NCBI GenBank assembly: GCA_020086605.1
Contig: JACBWW010000004.1
Span: forward strand, 13,448,716 to 13,512,715
DNA from: Lanius collurio
Taxonomy: Eukaryota; Chordata; Aves; Passeriformes; Laniidae
DNA: 64,000 nt
Direction of reading: 5' to 3'
Position numbers and translations under genes: made by a program
In this document: piece after piece, positions 1 to 12,400 of the stretch
How the letters are laid out: each line of letters starts with the position of its first letter
Position numbering within the stretch: the first letter of the stretch is position 1
The notes under the pieces: generated by a model
Database searches by the model: none
Told to the model about the DNA's origin: nothing
What the model saw: the letters and a program-made list of their open reading frames with translations, nothing else

Positions 1-3000
1 TGTAACAGTTGTATAATTGTGGGACAGTTTAGTTTGGCAAAGGATGTGTAAAGGTCATCTAGTTGGATTACCTTAGTCAGACTATTATGAAGCAGGCAGT
101 ACCTTTTAGGACATCTAGTTTCAAGTAGCTCTAGGGGCAAGGAATTCACTGCCCCTTTGGTCAACCTGTTACAATGTCCCACCAACCAGGTGAAACATTT
201 TCTATTAACTTAGAATTATCATGTTGGAAATTGCAAGGATTGCCTGTCCTGTTATCACTGTACACATTACCTACATCAGCTTGTTGTGGGTATCTGTCCT
301 TCTGTACAATTAGGGGGGAAGCTGAGAAGAAACTTCACCTCATCTGAGTCAATGATTCAGGTGCAATCATGCTTCAGAAATCCAAATGCATTGTCTTCAT
401 TTTCTGAAACACCATTTTTTTCATGCTCTAGGGCAAAACATCTCATCAGTGCATGTCCAAGGGTGTCTCCAAACAACACTAATGAGCCCAGTGATGATGA
501 GTAGCTTACCTTTCATCCATAACTGTAGTATTTTGCCATCACCACCTGAGTGAATTTTCCTTTATACATTAATAATGGATAGAGCTGAAAAAGATCCAAT
601 TTCATGTGCCACTTCCAACCTGACTCAGCAAATTTTTTGAATCAACAGTGTTTTAATTGCAGATCTCCTTGAGAACAGTTTGTGGGAGGTTGGTTTTTTT
701 GTGGTTTTCTTGATTTTGTTTTTAATTTTATTTAGAAGGTGCATAAGGCATCCTATTCCAGTTCTTGGATGAATATCTAGATGGCACTACATTGTTTATG
801 CCTAAAAGAAATCCCAAGAAAGGGACTAAAATTTTGAGAATTTTCAGAAAACTGGGGAATTTGATTAAATTTAAAATTGTTTATTAAATATATTTCACAG
901 CAACAATCAATAGAATTTATATTTTTAGGGAAAACATTGAAACATTTCAAATCACTTCAGTAAGGGCAGCAATATCTATGTTACTTGCAGCACAGAGAGT
1001 GCTTTCAGGTGACAACAGACTTGACTTCTGGAAGAATGTGAAGCCCCAAGATATTATTTTGTGTTCTGAAACTTCTCACAATTTCTCACTGAAAAGGCTG
1101 AAAAAGTTGTTTCACACACAGTGATCATTGGATGTGGATCAGTGGATTACATGAAAATGTGCTTTTCAAAATAAACAGTAGAAATACAAAAAGTCTCTTA
1201 CTGATTTTTTATCTAATTAAATGAGAACATAATAACATTTTCACAGACACAGGTATTTTCCATTGGTATATCTGAAGGCATTCTACTATGATCTAATTAA
1301 TTTCATTCCAAATTTCCATCTCACAGAGCAGTAAAAGCAGAAATAGAACAAAATCCTTGTTTAGTGATCCCATTATTGGTCTTAAATGGCATGGGAGTTT
1401 GTTCTTCCAGTCCAGAGACAGGAAAAGATATCTGAGACCATCACATGCAGTCATGTGGTATTTACTTGGACATCAGAAACCTATATTTTAATAGTAACCC
1501 TGAAACAGGAAAAATCCTAAGGTTTTCACTTTTTCCAAGGACTTACCTCTTTCAGGTACAAGGCACTCCTCGCTGGAAGGTTCTGAAACTTTCCTACTTT
1601 CCTAGTTATTATTTGGAGTGAATGGGAGAAACAAGATAACAAATACTGTAGAAAACCTTGGCATCTTTTTCAATGCTAAAGAAATACAGACAGGTTGGAA
1701 CTAATATTTTAAAAGCCAATTGTAATTTAAGCTCATCTGAAAAGAACTGCTTTCCCAAAATGGCACTCCCCAAAAAAATATTCCCTAAAAATGAGCTGAG
1801 ACATGAGTGAGTAAATGAATAAGTTAATAATCTTTCTGAATAACAAAAACAAGCCAGGTACTGACTATGGCACAAGGAGACTTTTTATTTCTCTTGATCT
1901 AATACTCTGAATGTAACATGGCTGTAAACCATTGTAAAGCAGCAGGCAGCCATAAACACCAATAGAGAGAGTTTAAATCAATATGAAATAAACAAGTTTT
2001 CCAACTGCAGCCTTTGTAATCTTAAAAACAGCTTTAAGAGGCAGAAAGAACACATTGCATTCACCATACAATTTTCTGAGTGTCACAGAGGTTAAGAGTC
2101 TCCTTGACCATATCAGCAGGTAAATCCTCTGTGTTTGTTCCAAACCCAGCAGGAACATCAGTAATTTACAGCAAGGGATCTGTGCAGGATCTTTTGCTTT
2201 CATCCATGAGGAGCATTTCTGTTGTTTAGGTGCTGTGCATGGTAGAATTTCCTATTGTTTCTTAACATAGGGAATTGAATTTGTTCCATAGGAGAATTTT
2301 TGATGTGTGTACTTGAAATAAATCTCAGACATCTCAAGTTTATTTCTCAGATGATTTTTTCCAGCAGGAAGTTTTTTTTTAAACTGTGTCTTGCCCTCTC
2401 TCCCCGCTTCCCAAGTCAATGGCAATGCAGTTGTTTAACAGTGGCTTGCTGAAATAGAGACTTTGTTTTTTAACTTCACTGAATATGTGATGTCATAGAC
2501 ACGTAGTAGATAAGCTGCAGATAACATGACAGTAATAACAAGTGGCTGACTGGGTTTCAGAAGTTATATTCTTCCTCTTTCCAACTTAATTATTGCAAAA
2601 TTACAATAAAGTGTAAGTTAATTTTATTTTTTATGAGAGAAAGAAGGGACTTCTGCTCAGGAAAAAGTGCAAAGGACCAATTCTCCAGGGTTCTATGGTA
2701 CTGAAAAATACAGCTGCAAAAAGTATATTGAGGAAATTCCATATACATGTGCTTATTTTGATAATCAGACTCCAACATTTAGTTTCAGAAATAAAAGTGG
2801 TCTGAATGGTCAGCCCTTCATACCTCTATGATATCAAATTTACATTGGTGGAGGAGATGGAGTATTTTTTTGCTGTTTGTGTGTCAAATTAGGAGAAGGG
2901 CGCTGTTCATGATATTTGACTGATTTTTGATCATTTTACTGTTCTTCCTAAAAAGAAGATACTGAAGCTCTTTGGTCCAAAAAAAGAATTCCAAGATTGC

Positions 3001-6000
3001 AGCTCCATTGCCTGGATCACTGTATTGTAAAGAGTTGTGCAGGAATTCAGCTTTTAAGAAGACCTATTTCAAACCTGTAAACAAATGAAAACTTCTTTTT
3101 GACAGCCAGGAGATATTCTCACAGAGGCAAAAATTACTGTAGTTTTAGGAAACTAATGAGTATGCTCCAGAGGGACAAGCTTAGAAAACAAAGTCTTGCA
3201 ATACTCAAAGCAGACAAAAGTAGACAAAGGTGGATACTTGTATAGTAAAGGTTCATTCATGGGTTTTATGTATAATAGGGATTTTTGTGTGTCTGTTTTT
3301 GGAAACAGGTTTGAACAGGTTAGAAAGACCTCCAGGAAGAAATTATCTGAAAAATATGAAGTTCATATATGTACAAGGATGAAAGATCTGGAACTGTTTT
3401 TATTAATGCTGCTAAACCTTCACACAGAAAAATTAACAAATGCTTTTGATAAATATTTGTATGGAAATAGGCTGTTTTTGGTCTTCTAAATTTTCATCAT
3501 TGTTGCTCAACCCTTGTTTCACTGGTGAAAAACTTATTAGTATTCTTTTTTCCTAAAGCTGTCAATTTCTGTACCTTTGTCTGACGCCTATAAACAAGGT
3601 TGTCAAGGTGGATGGAGGAGAGGAGTAGCTGGAGCAGAATTACACAGCTGGTATTGACACAGACTCACATGCACAGTTATTTGCAGGGTCCATAGCCAAA
3701 GGCATACGTGGATTCTAATGGCAAATGTTGCTTCCAGGGACAAAAGGAAACAGTTTGAAAAAATCTATAAATCATTGAAAACTACAGACATTCATTTAAA
3801 TGACAAAGGTCCTAAACTGTCACAGTACATGTGAAGAAAAATCTCAGACTTAAATGTGGATGATCAGCCTGTTAATTTAAAGCCTTTATTGTGTCCAGGT
3901 CCTTACCACCTGAAAGCAAATTCTTCTGTAATGTAGGACTCATGATGATGTGATGCTATAAATGTGTTGTTGCTATGTAAATGCAAAGACAAAGTGCTTT
4001 AAGAGCCCAGACTCAAAGTACTGCTCTGTCAAGGACTGAACCTTTCATATGTTTTGAAATGTTAGTTAAGTAAAACGCGACCAACATGCTCTGTTATTAG
4101 AGTTAAGCTTTTTAGTTTGCAAAATGTCACACTTTGAAAGGTAATTTAATGCTGCTGAAGTTAGAAGCTGTTTTTAAGTTTAAAGTTACCAACTATATTG
4201 CACACCTGCACCACGTAATTTTACAAGGCATTCTGGTCCTTTTTCTCATCATATCAGAGTGTGTGTGTATGTGTTAAGGTTTTTATTCTTACAGCAGAAA
4301 GATAAAGTATTCACAGCATCTTATGTACCTTAAAAATGCAGCAAATGTTACTTCATGATATTGAAAGCATACACAAAATCATCTTGGTAATTTATTTTCT
4401 CATAAAGACATTGTGTGAAAAAGTTTTTTCTTATATACATCTTAATAGCTGTGAACAGATCTACTATTTTTATATATTTGCAAAATCATTGGGCCCTTCT
4501 GCTACATTTTCATTTAAAGTAAATGAAGCTTTTTAAGCTACTAAAAGTGGTAATGAATTTTTTGTGATCTGGCAAGTTACATTAAACTGTACTCTTTACT
4601 CTGAATTTTAGTTATAAGAATGAAAAGAAGAGGAAACTTCCTTACCAGTAATTTAGTATCTTAAAAGGAGCAGCCTCTTCTACTCTAAACTGACTTATGG
4701 TAACTTTAATGTTGTGACAGAAAAATTCAAAGGAAACAAAGCACATAAATCTCTAGTGTGATAAAATTATACATGTAAATTTACCTTCATTTTATCATGT
4801 TGTACACCAGAAAGGCTATCTGCTATTAGTTGACATCAGTGCATCTGCAAGGCACACTTAAAAATGTTGATTTATCTGAGACAAAGTAAAAACAACTTCT
4901 TTTCTGAATCTCAGAACTTACAATAAATTAACAGAATGGCCTAAGCAATTTATTTAGTGAGACGATATTTCAAAAGTTCATTTTCAACATTGTCTTCCAT
5001 AAGATTTCTAATCTGTTATAGGTGAAACTCAGAGTTAGCAAAAGATTTTTTCCATAGGCACTGAAAAGTGCAACATTTTTTTCATCTTGTATGTGTCTTT
5101 ACCAAATAATGGTCAGATGGAATCCTCAGGAGATGGGAATGTTTCCTAGAGCTACAAGTCTCTCTTTCCTAAGGAAGGAGTAATAACAGTGGGTGCCTTG
5201 CTGAAGTGCTTTTTAGGCATTTGGACTCAAAGGGTTGTGTAAGAACACAGTCTTTTATAATTCTATTTCAGATCATGTCCAGAATAAAGAATTCATGGCA
5301 GGTGAAAATTGAAGACAGTGGCTGGAAGAAATGAAGTTAGTACAGAAACCTTTAAAATGCAAAAATGTTCAGATTTTGTTCACAGTGATTTTCAGAGTAA
5401 TTGCAAATTATTTTTTTAACTTATTTAAACCAATTTTCCCATCTTCAGTTACTCCCATTGCTCTTATTGCATGATTTCTGCCTCTTGCTTTTGCTCTGAC
5501 AAAGCGTTGTATTTCCTATTTTTACTCCTGAAAACATGTGCAATTTACAACATGTGACCATTATAAGAGAGTTGAATTTTAAATTTATTCTGTCTTCTTT
5601 GAAGAAAATGACCAAACCCCCAGTGACAGGAGTATTTAAATCTGTACCTCATATTTTTAATTGCCAGTATAATCCAGAAATTTTCTATTTATAATCCATT
5701 TCTAAAATGTTTCATGAGAACAGTTCTTTCCTTTTCAAATAGATTAGATTAATTTCCTTGTTGTAACTAGAAACATGGAGTAAAGCATGAGGAAAAACCC
5801 CATGCTTAAGGTTGGGCTGTATATGACTAACTGCTGAGAGAGCTCATAGAATAAAGTCCTGTTTGAATAATTCAGTGACACAGAACATGGTTAATCTTTG
5901 CTATATTGTAGAGAAGCTTTCTTCTGCATCTGGAAACAGAGACTTGTTAACATGGCAGAAGTTGTCTGACTTAGCCAGGTATTACAGACACTGTGCTCTG

Positions 6001-7344
6001 CACACAGTCACAGTCCTTAACATCAGTTACACGTCTCACTGTCAAATCAATTCCTTGGGAGAATTCTGAACTCAGGCACTAGAAATTAATTTTAAACATT
6101 TCCCATAAATCTGAATAGTAAATAAAATCATATCATTTCACTGTATGATGATGACAGCCTCTGGAAGTGATACTTCACTCCCCCCTCTAATTAAAATTTA
6201 TTTTTGAAATAAGTGATTTTTTTTCATAAAAGCAGTATTTTCAATATTTGCACATCTGACCAGACCTTGGAGCTTTCTCTCTGAATGTTATTGAAAGACA
6301 GTTTTTCAGCCTGATTTAAATCTCTATACAGAAGGCAGACCATTGGCTTAGACTTGATTTTGAAACTTCACTCCCATGCACTGGCATGTGCACAGACAAA
6401 CAGAAAGGTTGGATAAGTTCCTTATATTTGGAAATGCTGAGAAAGATATACTCTCTGATAGTTTTGTTTTGTTTGACTTAGAAATACAAATATTATTTGA
6501 AATAAGCCTTGAGACTGGAAACTCCAGCTCCTCTGAGCACGAATGCTCAGCTTCAAGGCTTAAGCAATTCTCTTCAAAGTAGAAGACCTTTAAAATATCT
6601 TACTCAAAATTATTATAATGACTAAAATTATTTTTTAATTTTATTTTCAATTTCTATTAGAAATATAAATGCCTATGAACAGCAGGCTTTTTTTGGAAGT
6701 GGGAGTGAATTCACAGATACCTTTTAAATACTAAAAAACTGAAATGTGATACTGTCTAGTTCTAGAAAGGACAAGCAAATAAATTGCAATAATATGTAAA
6801 GAAGGTATGTTATTGTGGTTTGGTTCAGACAGTAAGAATGTCTGAAAATATGCCAAAATTAGTCTTAAACTGAGTTCCATTTATTCATTTCTGTTCTTTA
6901 ACATATGATTTAGGGGACATTCCATCAAAACAAAGGTTCACTTACAAAATAAATGTAAACTTGTTATCATGCCTACCAATTTACAGTAAACCTGTAATGT
7001 GTTTTGATTACTTCTTTTGTCTGAAGTGCAGCACCTTTTTCATACTGTCAAGTCTCTTATGAAGTTACAGGGGCTTTAAATAAAACTCATTTTTTAAAAG
7101 CACAAAGGAAATTTCCTGATGGTAACAGGCTCACTTTGTCAGGACTTGGGAACTGAATGATAAAAAATAGTCTTTGAGTCTTTTAATTCTTTGGATTTGG
7201 TGAAAGAAAATTAGAGAGGTTAAACAAAGTTTGCATGTGGTCCTACAATCCCTTCAGTATGGTGTTCAGCTGCTCATGTGACAAGGTTAACCAGAAAATT
7301 CTGCTGTCCTTAAGAGTACCACACTGGGAGCTCCAGAGGATGAC
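1..7344. other. Unassigned AT-rich intergenic or intronic sequence
   Basis: I see no recognisable repeat family, RNA gene or convincing gene in this stretch. It is AT-rich, with ordinary short A and T runs and a small GT-rich spot near 4260. Two weak exon-like segments on the minus strand (1547-1601, and one ending at a donor near 4645) have consensus donors. The first has a moderate acceptor, and the second has a pyrimidine tract but an A-rich acceptor end. Neither is strong enough to call. Confidence 0.6.
6880..7152 (-). CDS. Candidate terminal exon with poly(A) signal
   Basis: On the minus strand a pyrimidine-rich acceptor ending TCATTCAG stands just before 7152. It is followed by 21 open codons (starting FPSPDKVSLLPSG) and a stop at 7087-7089. 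A canonical AATAAA follows at 6880-6885, about 200 bases downstream, which suits a short 3' UTR. The entry phase (0) matches the exit phase of the candidate exon at 8096-8164. The coding part is short and I recognise no family, so a chance arrangement is quite possible. An LTR fragment (7345-7682) would lie in the preceding intron. Confidence 0.15.
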
Positions 7345-7682
7345 TGTCGTTTAACCCCAGCTGGCAGCTAAGTAGCACACACCTACTCCCTCACCTTGGT
7401 GCCCTCCCCCACTGCCCCAATGAGATGGGGAGAAGAACTGGAAAAAGATAAAAGTGCATGGATGCAGATAAGAACAGTTTAATACCTGAAATAAATTCTT
7501 AAACTTCTTGTGCTTGCTGGCAGAGCATGGGTAACTGAAAAGTCCTTGTCTTGGGGTAAGCATTGCACAGCAACAACTTAACCAGCAGTGTGTTAGCAAC
7601 ATTATTCTCATACTGAATCCAAGACACTGCTCTGCTGCAGACACTAGGAGGGAAATGAGAGTTGGAGGTTGTCTTAGGCACA
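7345..7682 (-). mobile_element. Truncated avian ERV LTR, minus sense
   Basis: The left end begins TGTCGTTTAACCCCAGCTGG, and the right part carries the stretch around 7530-7650 (AAAAGTCCTTG, then GCAACAACTTAACCAGCAGTGTGTT, interrupted here for length). Both match, from memory, the two ends of an LTR widespread in birds that starts and ends with a TGTC(G/C)TGG-type inverted terminus. The poly(A) signal variant ATTAAA reads on the minus strand at 7478-7483, so transcription sense is minus. The middle, with the promoter TATA region, appears deleted: the fragment is about 340 bases and the two halves adjoin near 7495. The right boundary is degraded and approximate, and I see no clear target-site duplication. 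The exact family name is not known to me. Confidence 0.75.
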
Positions 7683-8095
7683 GCAATCATAAAATTAAAG
7701 AATTTTTGACTCTTTGAGAAATAAGGAGGCATGCCAGCAGAGATGTCCCTTTGGACTTCCAGAATAGAGTTTGAATAGTTGTTTTCAGTATTTATTTTCA
7801 TTATTTCAATCCCCATTCCTAATGTAAACTGTTAAAAATCCTCTGAAATTGAAAAACTCACAAATTAATTGAGAAATGTAACAATTAAAAAAAAATATAT
7901 TATGCCTCAATATCCTGAATTAATTGAAAAAAAAAATTGTACTATGTCCAATCTAGACATTGTCTAAGCAATCAATTATTCATGAATGGCTTGTCCTGTC
8001 TTTTCTGGTCCTGTTTTTCTCCAGTGTCTCTTCGACTGAATAGTGTAACAGCATCTTAAATATCATTAAATAATAAATCAGTAAGTAGCACTCAC

Positions 8096-8164
8096 CTTAT
8101 CATGCTCCAGGTCACACAATCTAACATTTCTGAGAATTCTCATTAACTCTTCTGGATGAGTAAA
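8096..8164 (-). CDS. Candidate internal exon, minus strand
   Basis: The minus strand shows an acceptor ending ATTTCCAG just before 8164 and a strong donor AAG|GTGAGT after 8096. The 69 bases between are open in one frame only, giving 23 residues beginning FTHPEELMRILRNV and ending CDLEHDK, phase 0 to phase 0. A second acceptor (CATCCAG) 13 bases further in would give a 56-base exon entered in phase 1. That start fits the phase-1 exit of the upstream candidate at 8391-8548. The peptide looks like an amphipathic helix with several charged residues, but I recognise no family. Confidence 0.25.
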
Positions 8165-8390
8165 CTGGAAATATGTTTTGTCATTGAAATAAGGGAAGGA
8201 AATACAAGGAGAAAGAACTCCTATGTAGGTTGTTATTCTCAGAGCACGATAATCTTGGACTGAGAGAGACTAGTGCCATTTCCCTCTGGAACTGTTGAAT
8301 TTCTCTTCACATGCTGATTGTATTTTACAAAGTGTTTGCATTTATTAGGTTAAGCATACATTGAAACATTATTTACTTTTTCAATCTTAC

Positions 8391-8548
8391 CTGATGACAG
8401 AGGGAAAGAAGAAGAGGGGAATAATTTGTTTTGGACATTTCTTGGCAGAAGCTGACAGAAGTCATAAACTGCTAATTGATCCTGAACCATGTGAACCACT
8501 GTTAAAACACTGTGACCTATTTTGGTGATCCAGGTAGAATTTCTGCTC
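8391..8548 (-). CDS. Candidate internal exon, minus strand (best splice signals)
   Basis: This is the strongest exon-like segment in the window. On the minus strand a pyrimidine tract of about 40 bases ends in TGTCTTTCAG immediately before 8548. The donor after 8391 is CAG|GTAAGA. One frame is open across all 158 bases (52 full codons); the other two carry stops. The peptide begins SRNSTWITKIGHSVLTVV and continues through a hydrophobic stretch to QLAVYDFCQLLPRN. It enters in phase 2 and leaves in phase 1, and the phases match neighbours at 9359-9407 and, using its inner acceptor, 8096-8151. I do not recognise the protein. One such exon by chance in 128 kb of two-strand AT-rich sequence would not be surprising. 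Confidence 0.3.
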
Positions 8549-9358
8549 CTGAAAGACAAGCAAAAAGAACTGAGAAAAGAGGGGAAAAAAAGGATCATTC
8601 TTCAAGACAGAAATAGCAGTTTAGGAGGAACATATTACCTGTTTCCTGTACTCACCACTAATTCAGGCTAAATACTTCTTTGGTTCACCCCTTTTGTGTC
8701 ATGAAAAGGCATTCATTACGCTAAATGCAGTTTCAGGCTTTGTGTCAGCTTGTAATAGTGCAGTTTATCACCACAGCAAGAGCAAAAAGCACAGAAAAAT
8801 TAGGTTAATCAATATCCCTGCAGTGTGTTTGACATTACATTCAGGGAAGGTTTAACATGTCATTCCTGACTACAGGCCATAAACTGCCTGAGGTCTGTGT
8901 GTGCTCTGGTGTGAATGCTGGTTCCTCATGCGGATCGAGGGCAGAACACAGCTTTAAGCTTCTGCTAATCATGCACCCCCTGCAGACACCTAGCACCTTG
9001 GATTGCAAAAAAACGTGACACCACTGCTTCCAGTATTCCCACTCCTGAAAAAAAACTTAAATTATTTCTAATTGGCAGACCTAGGGAAAATCCCTTACCA
9101 AATGATCTGTTTAAAACATCCTTATAAACAATTTTTCCCCCTAATATTTAAAACTATTATTCAGTTTGGAAGCCAGGAATTTGCTGGAGGCTGGTATTTG
9201 GGGTTTTATGAGTGTTTTGGTACTTTTACACTGGATCAAGGCAGGAAATGTAAAACTGACAATGGAAAGAAAATTGTGAGGCACTTCACTAGTAAGAGAT
9301 AGGATATAGGATAATATGCTTACAACCATAGGGAACTTAGGGGAAAAAAACCTCTTAC

Positions 9359-9407
9359 TTTTTGTACTGCAAAATCACAGGACCTCCAGAAATGTGCAGG
9401 TTCACAT
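9359..9407 (-). CDS. Candidate small internal exon, minus strand
   Basis: On the minus strand an acceptor with a run of T residues (TTTTTTTTTAATCATAG) precedes 9407 and a donor AAA|GTAAGA follows 9359. In the frame that joins the downstream candidate at 8548 (exit phase 2, entry phase 2), the 49 bases encode VNLHISGGPVILQYK. A second frame is also open, so the frame is not settled. This is supporting context for the minus-strand cluster rather than an independent call. Confidence 0.18.
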
Positions 9408-12400
9408 CTATGATTAAAAAAAAAGTATATGAATACCTTATTTGTGAAAATAATACACTCTCTTATACTGAAGGTAGAATTCCAGCAAATACTAGTGATG
9501 ATGTGATGATGCTTTGTAATGACAATGACAACTTTATGACACATTTTTGGAACACTAGAAGTTATTCCCCTGTCTTTAGACTCAAAACTTCCTAGTCTTG
9601 CATGTTGTAATTCCCTGTGAATTAGGTAGTAAATCTTAACTTCATTTTCTAAAAGCCACAAATTTGTTTGAATTTTGTTCAGAGCAAGAATTAAGCACTG
9701 TGGATTTTAGCATTGCACAGAGTATTGCTATAATTTAAATCATATTTTATATCTGTTATTTTAAATTACAAGTTCTTGAAGGTATGTCATTATTTCTGTA
9801 AACCTCAGTAAAATATTCCTTTTTTTAGAAGAGTTGCTTGTAGAGTTTATACAATTATATAGTCTAAGATAAAGTTCAAAGACTCTAGGATGAGTATCAT
9901 TCAAATTTACAGAAACCTTCAGTCCAGATCCTTGGTAGACTTAAAGAGACATTACTTCACTGAAATCAATGGAGCTATACAGACTTGCTCCAACTCAGAT
10001 GCTGTACTAAAATATTTATTTAAAGATAATTTTAAAAAATTCCATTTTGAAATTGAGTAAGGTGGTTCATAAATACTGGCTTTCTTTCGAGACTTTTGAT
10101 ATGTGCGGGATTTTCACTTGAATGGGAACAAAAGGGCTACTCTCAGCATTAATTAGAGATAAAACAGGAAAAAGAAAAAAGGACAATTAGAAAGATACAC
10201 TGACAACTGATAAGACCTGAGTACAAGTGAGATATATTCACTAAATTAACCCTGAGTGGAGTTCTTATGTGCTACTAAAATTTCAGAACCTAAGGTTTAT
10301 ATATGAATTATTTTTCTACTCACATTTTTATATGCTAAAAACTCCCTTTTCCACCCTTAAACGAATTTATTTTAAAGTCAGAAGGCGATCATTATGATCA
10401 CTTATTCTGAATTTTTCCATCTTTTGAAGCAAAAGAATACAATTTCTTCCATAATAATTTGTATTTTTATGTCTCTCAATTTTTCACAGTATTTCTACAA
10501 AGTGAGATGTGGATTTCACAGGGAACAATGTCTCAATCTACGATTTTACTGCAGGGCAACCACAGGCACACATTCCTGCTACTCTTTTACCTCTCACTAT
10601 TGTTCAGAGAATGGGTAATATTTTGTGGGATGGGCCTTCCAAAGCTTTCCAGTGCTTACATTTTACATGCCAGATTGTTTTGGTTCCTGTAAACATTTAT
10701 TCGGAAGCGTTTTTATAGTTTGATTTGTAAAATGGGTCTGAAAGAATTACACATTTTAATTGGCATGTTGAAGGATTGAGTTGTGTCTCTCATTGACTTC
10801 TATTATAAAAATTATTAATCATGATAGAATACAAATTTCTGAAAATGAGGGCAAAATTCAAACTTCCAGCTATGAAATGTACCCTCCTTATAGCTGGTTA
10901 CTTGTATTATTTTGCTATATCAGTGTGCCATTTAACAGAAAAAGGACAGAGGCACACTCCCTATTCAGTTAATCACAGGTATAGAGACACATAAAGGTAT
11001 TTCTCCTGAAGGAATCAGTCTTATTCACACTTGCAGGCTCAAGTATAATACTTTCATTACAAATGCAAACTCAAGAAGGAGTCCAGCTGTGATTCTGGAT
11101 GAAATCATGTAGAGAAATTATGCATTTGTGAAACAAATGTCGAATTCAGTGAGACTCTAAGAGGATGGTTATGTGGCCAGGGTGACAATAAGGGTGATTT
11201 GGGCCTCATAGTGAATCACCTGGTCTGGGGGCTCCCTCGAATGCTGGCAACAGTGCAGTGATGCTTGTAGGCAGTCTTTGACCACTTTATTCTGGCAGCT
11301 AATAATAAATCCACTGTGTATTTTATCAGCCCTGATATTTCCTGAATAATGGCCAAAGAGGAAAGCATTTATCTACCATGTGCATCTACTTAAAAGCTGG
11401 AACAAATATTAATTTTTATTAGAAAGGTCACTCACTCATGACCTCCATCTTTACATAACAAGTGCAAATGATTTTCTGGAGCATTTCTGTGCAATTAAGC
11501 TCTTTCCTGAAAAGTCCACATTAGCAAGGTGATACTTTATTAATATCAAATGAAACCTTGTTAACCACTTAAAAGCTAAAACTGAATGAAATTCTGTAAC
11601 TGTTCCTTTTACACCCAGCATATGCATCACTTTCTCATACACTGCAGAGCATCTAAGATAATTTAAACAAATTTTATACTGCCTTATGATGCAAGGAAAT
11701 AAAGAATTGGAATGATAATCGTGGTGATTGGCTAGGTGGTATGAAGATTGGAAAAATCAGACAGGAACCATTTGCTAAATTCTAGGAGACTTTTTAGAGT
11801 AATAATTATTGTACTAAGTTTTATCATCTGTGGAAACCATGATAAAATTCAGAAATACCAAGGAAAAATTGAGCTATGAAACTTAAAACTGTTGGAATCC
11901 AATGGTAGTTCTATAAAGAGTTGTTACCAGAGTTGTGTGACAGTTTGAGATGGTGTGCTAAGTGTATATGGATCATTTTGAAAACTAGTGGTTTTGATTT
12001 GTAGAGATTCTAGTTAAACAAATCTACTCAAACCACCTGGGGACTTCATGAATGATGCAGAACAATTCTCTCTATGTTATTAACACAGTACCTGAAGAGA
12101 TTATTGGAATGTTTATCAGTGCTGTTTAATAGCAAGTTGTTTGACAGGCAGGAAGGCATGACTTCAGGCAAGTATTTCATTGTTATTTCTAGGTTTATTA
12201 AATATGTGGTTCGACCTATTTTAATTAGGCAGATTACACTTCTATGGCTAAAAATTGAAAATAATGGGCTAAAAAGATAAGATTTTCTTACACCACGGCA
12301 AAATATTTTATGATGTTTAAAACAGAGAGATGCAAACAGTTCTGTTCTCCTGTGCTTGAGATATAAAGTAACAAAGCTTAACTGAGTGTAGATCATTATT

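Noticed and set aside
7351..7816. Overlapping minus-strand frames of 111 and 105 codons
   Set aside because: They run through the LTR fragment 7345-7682 and show no protein similarity I know.
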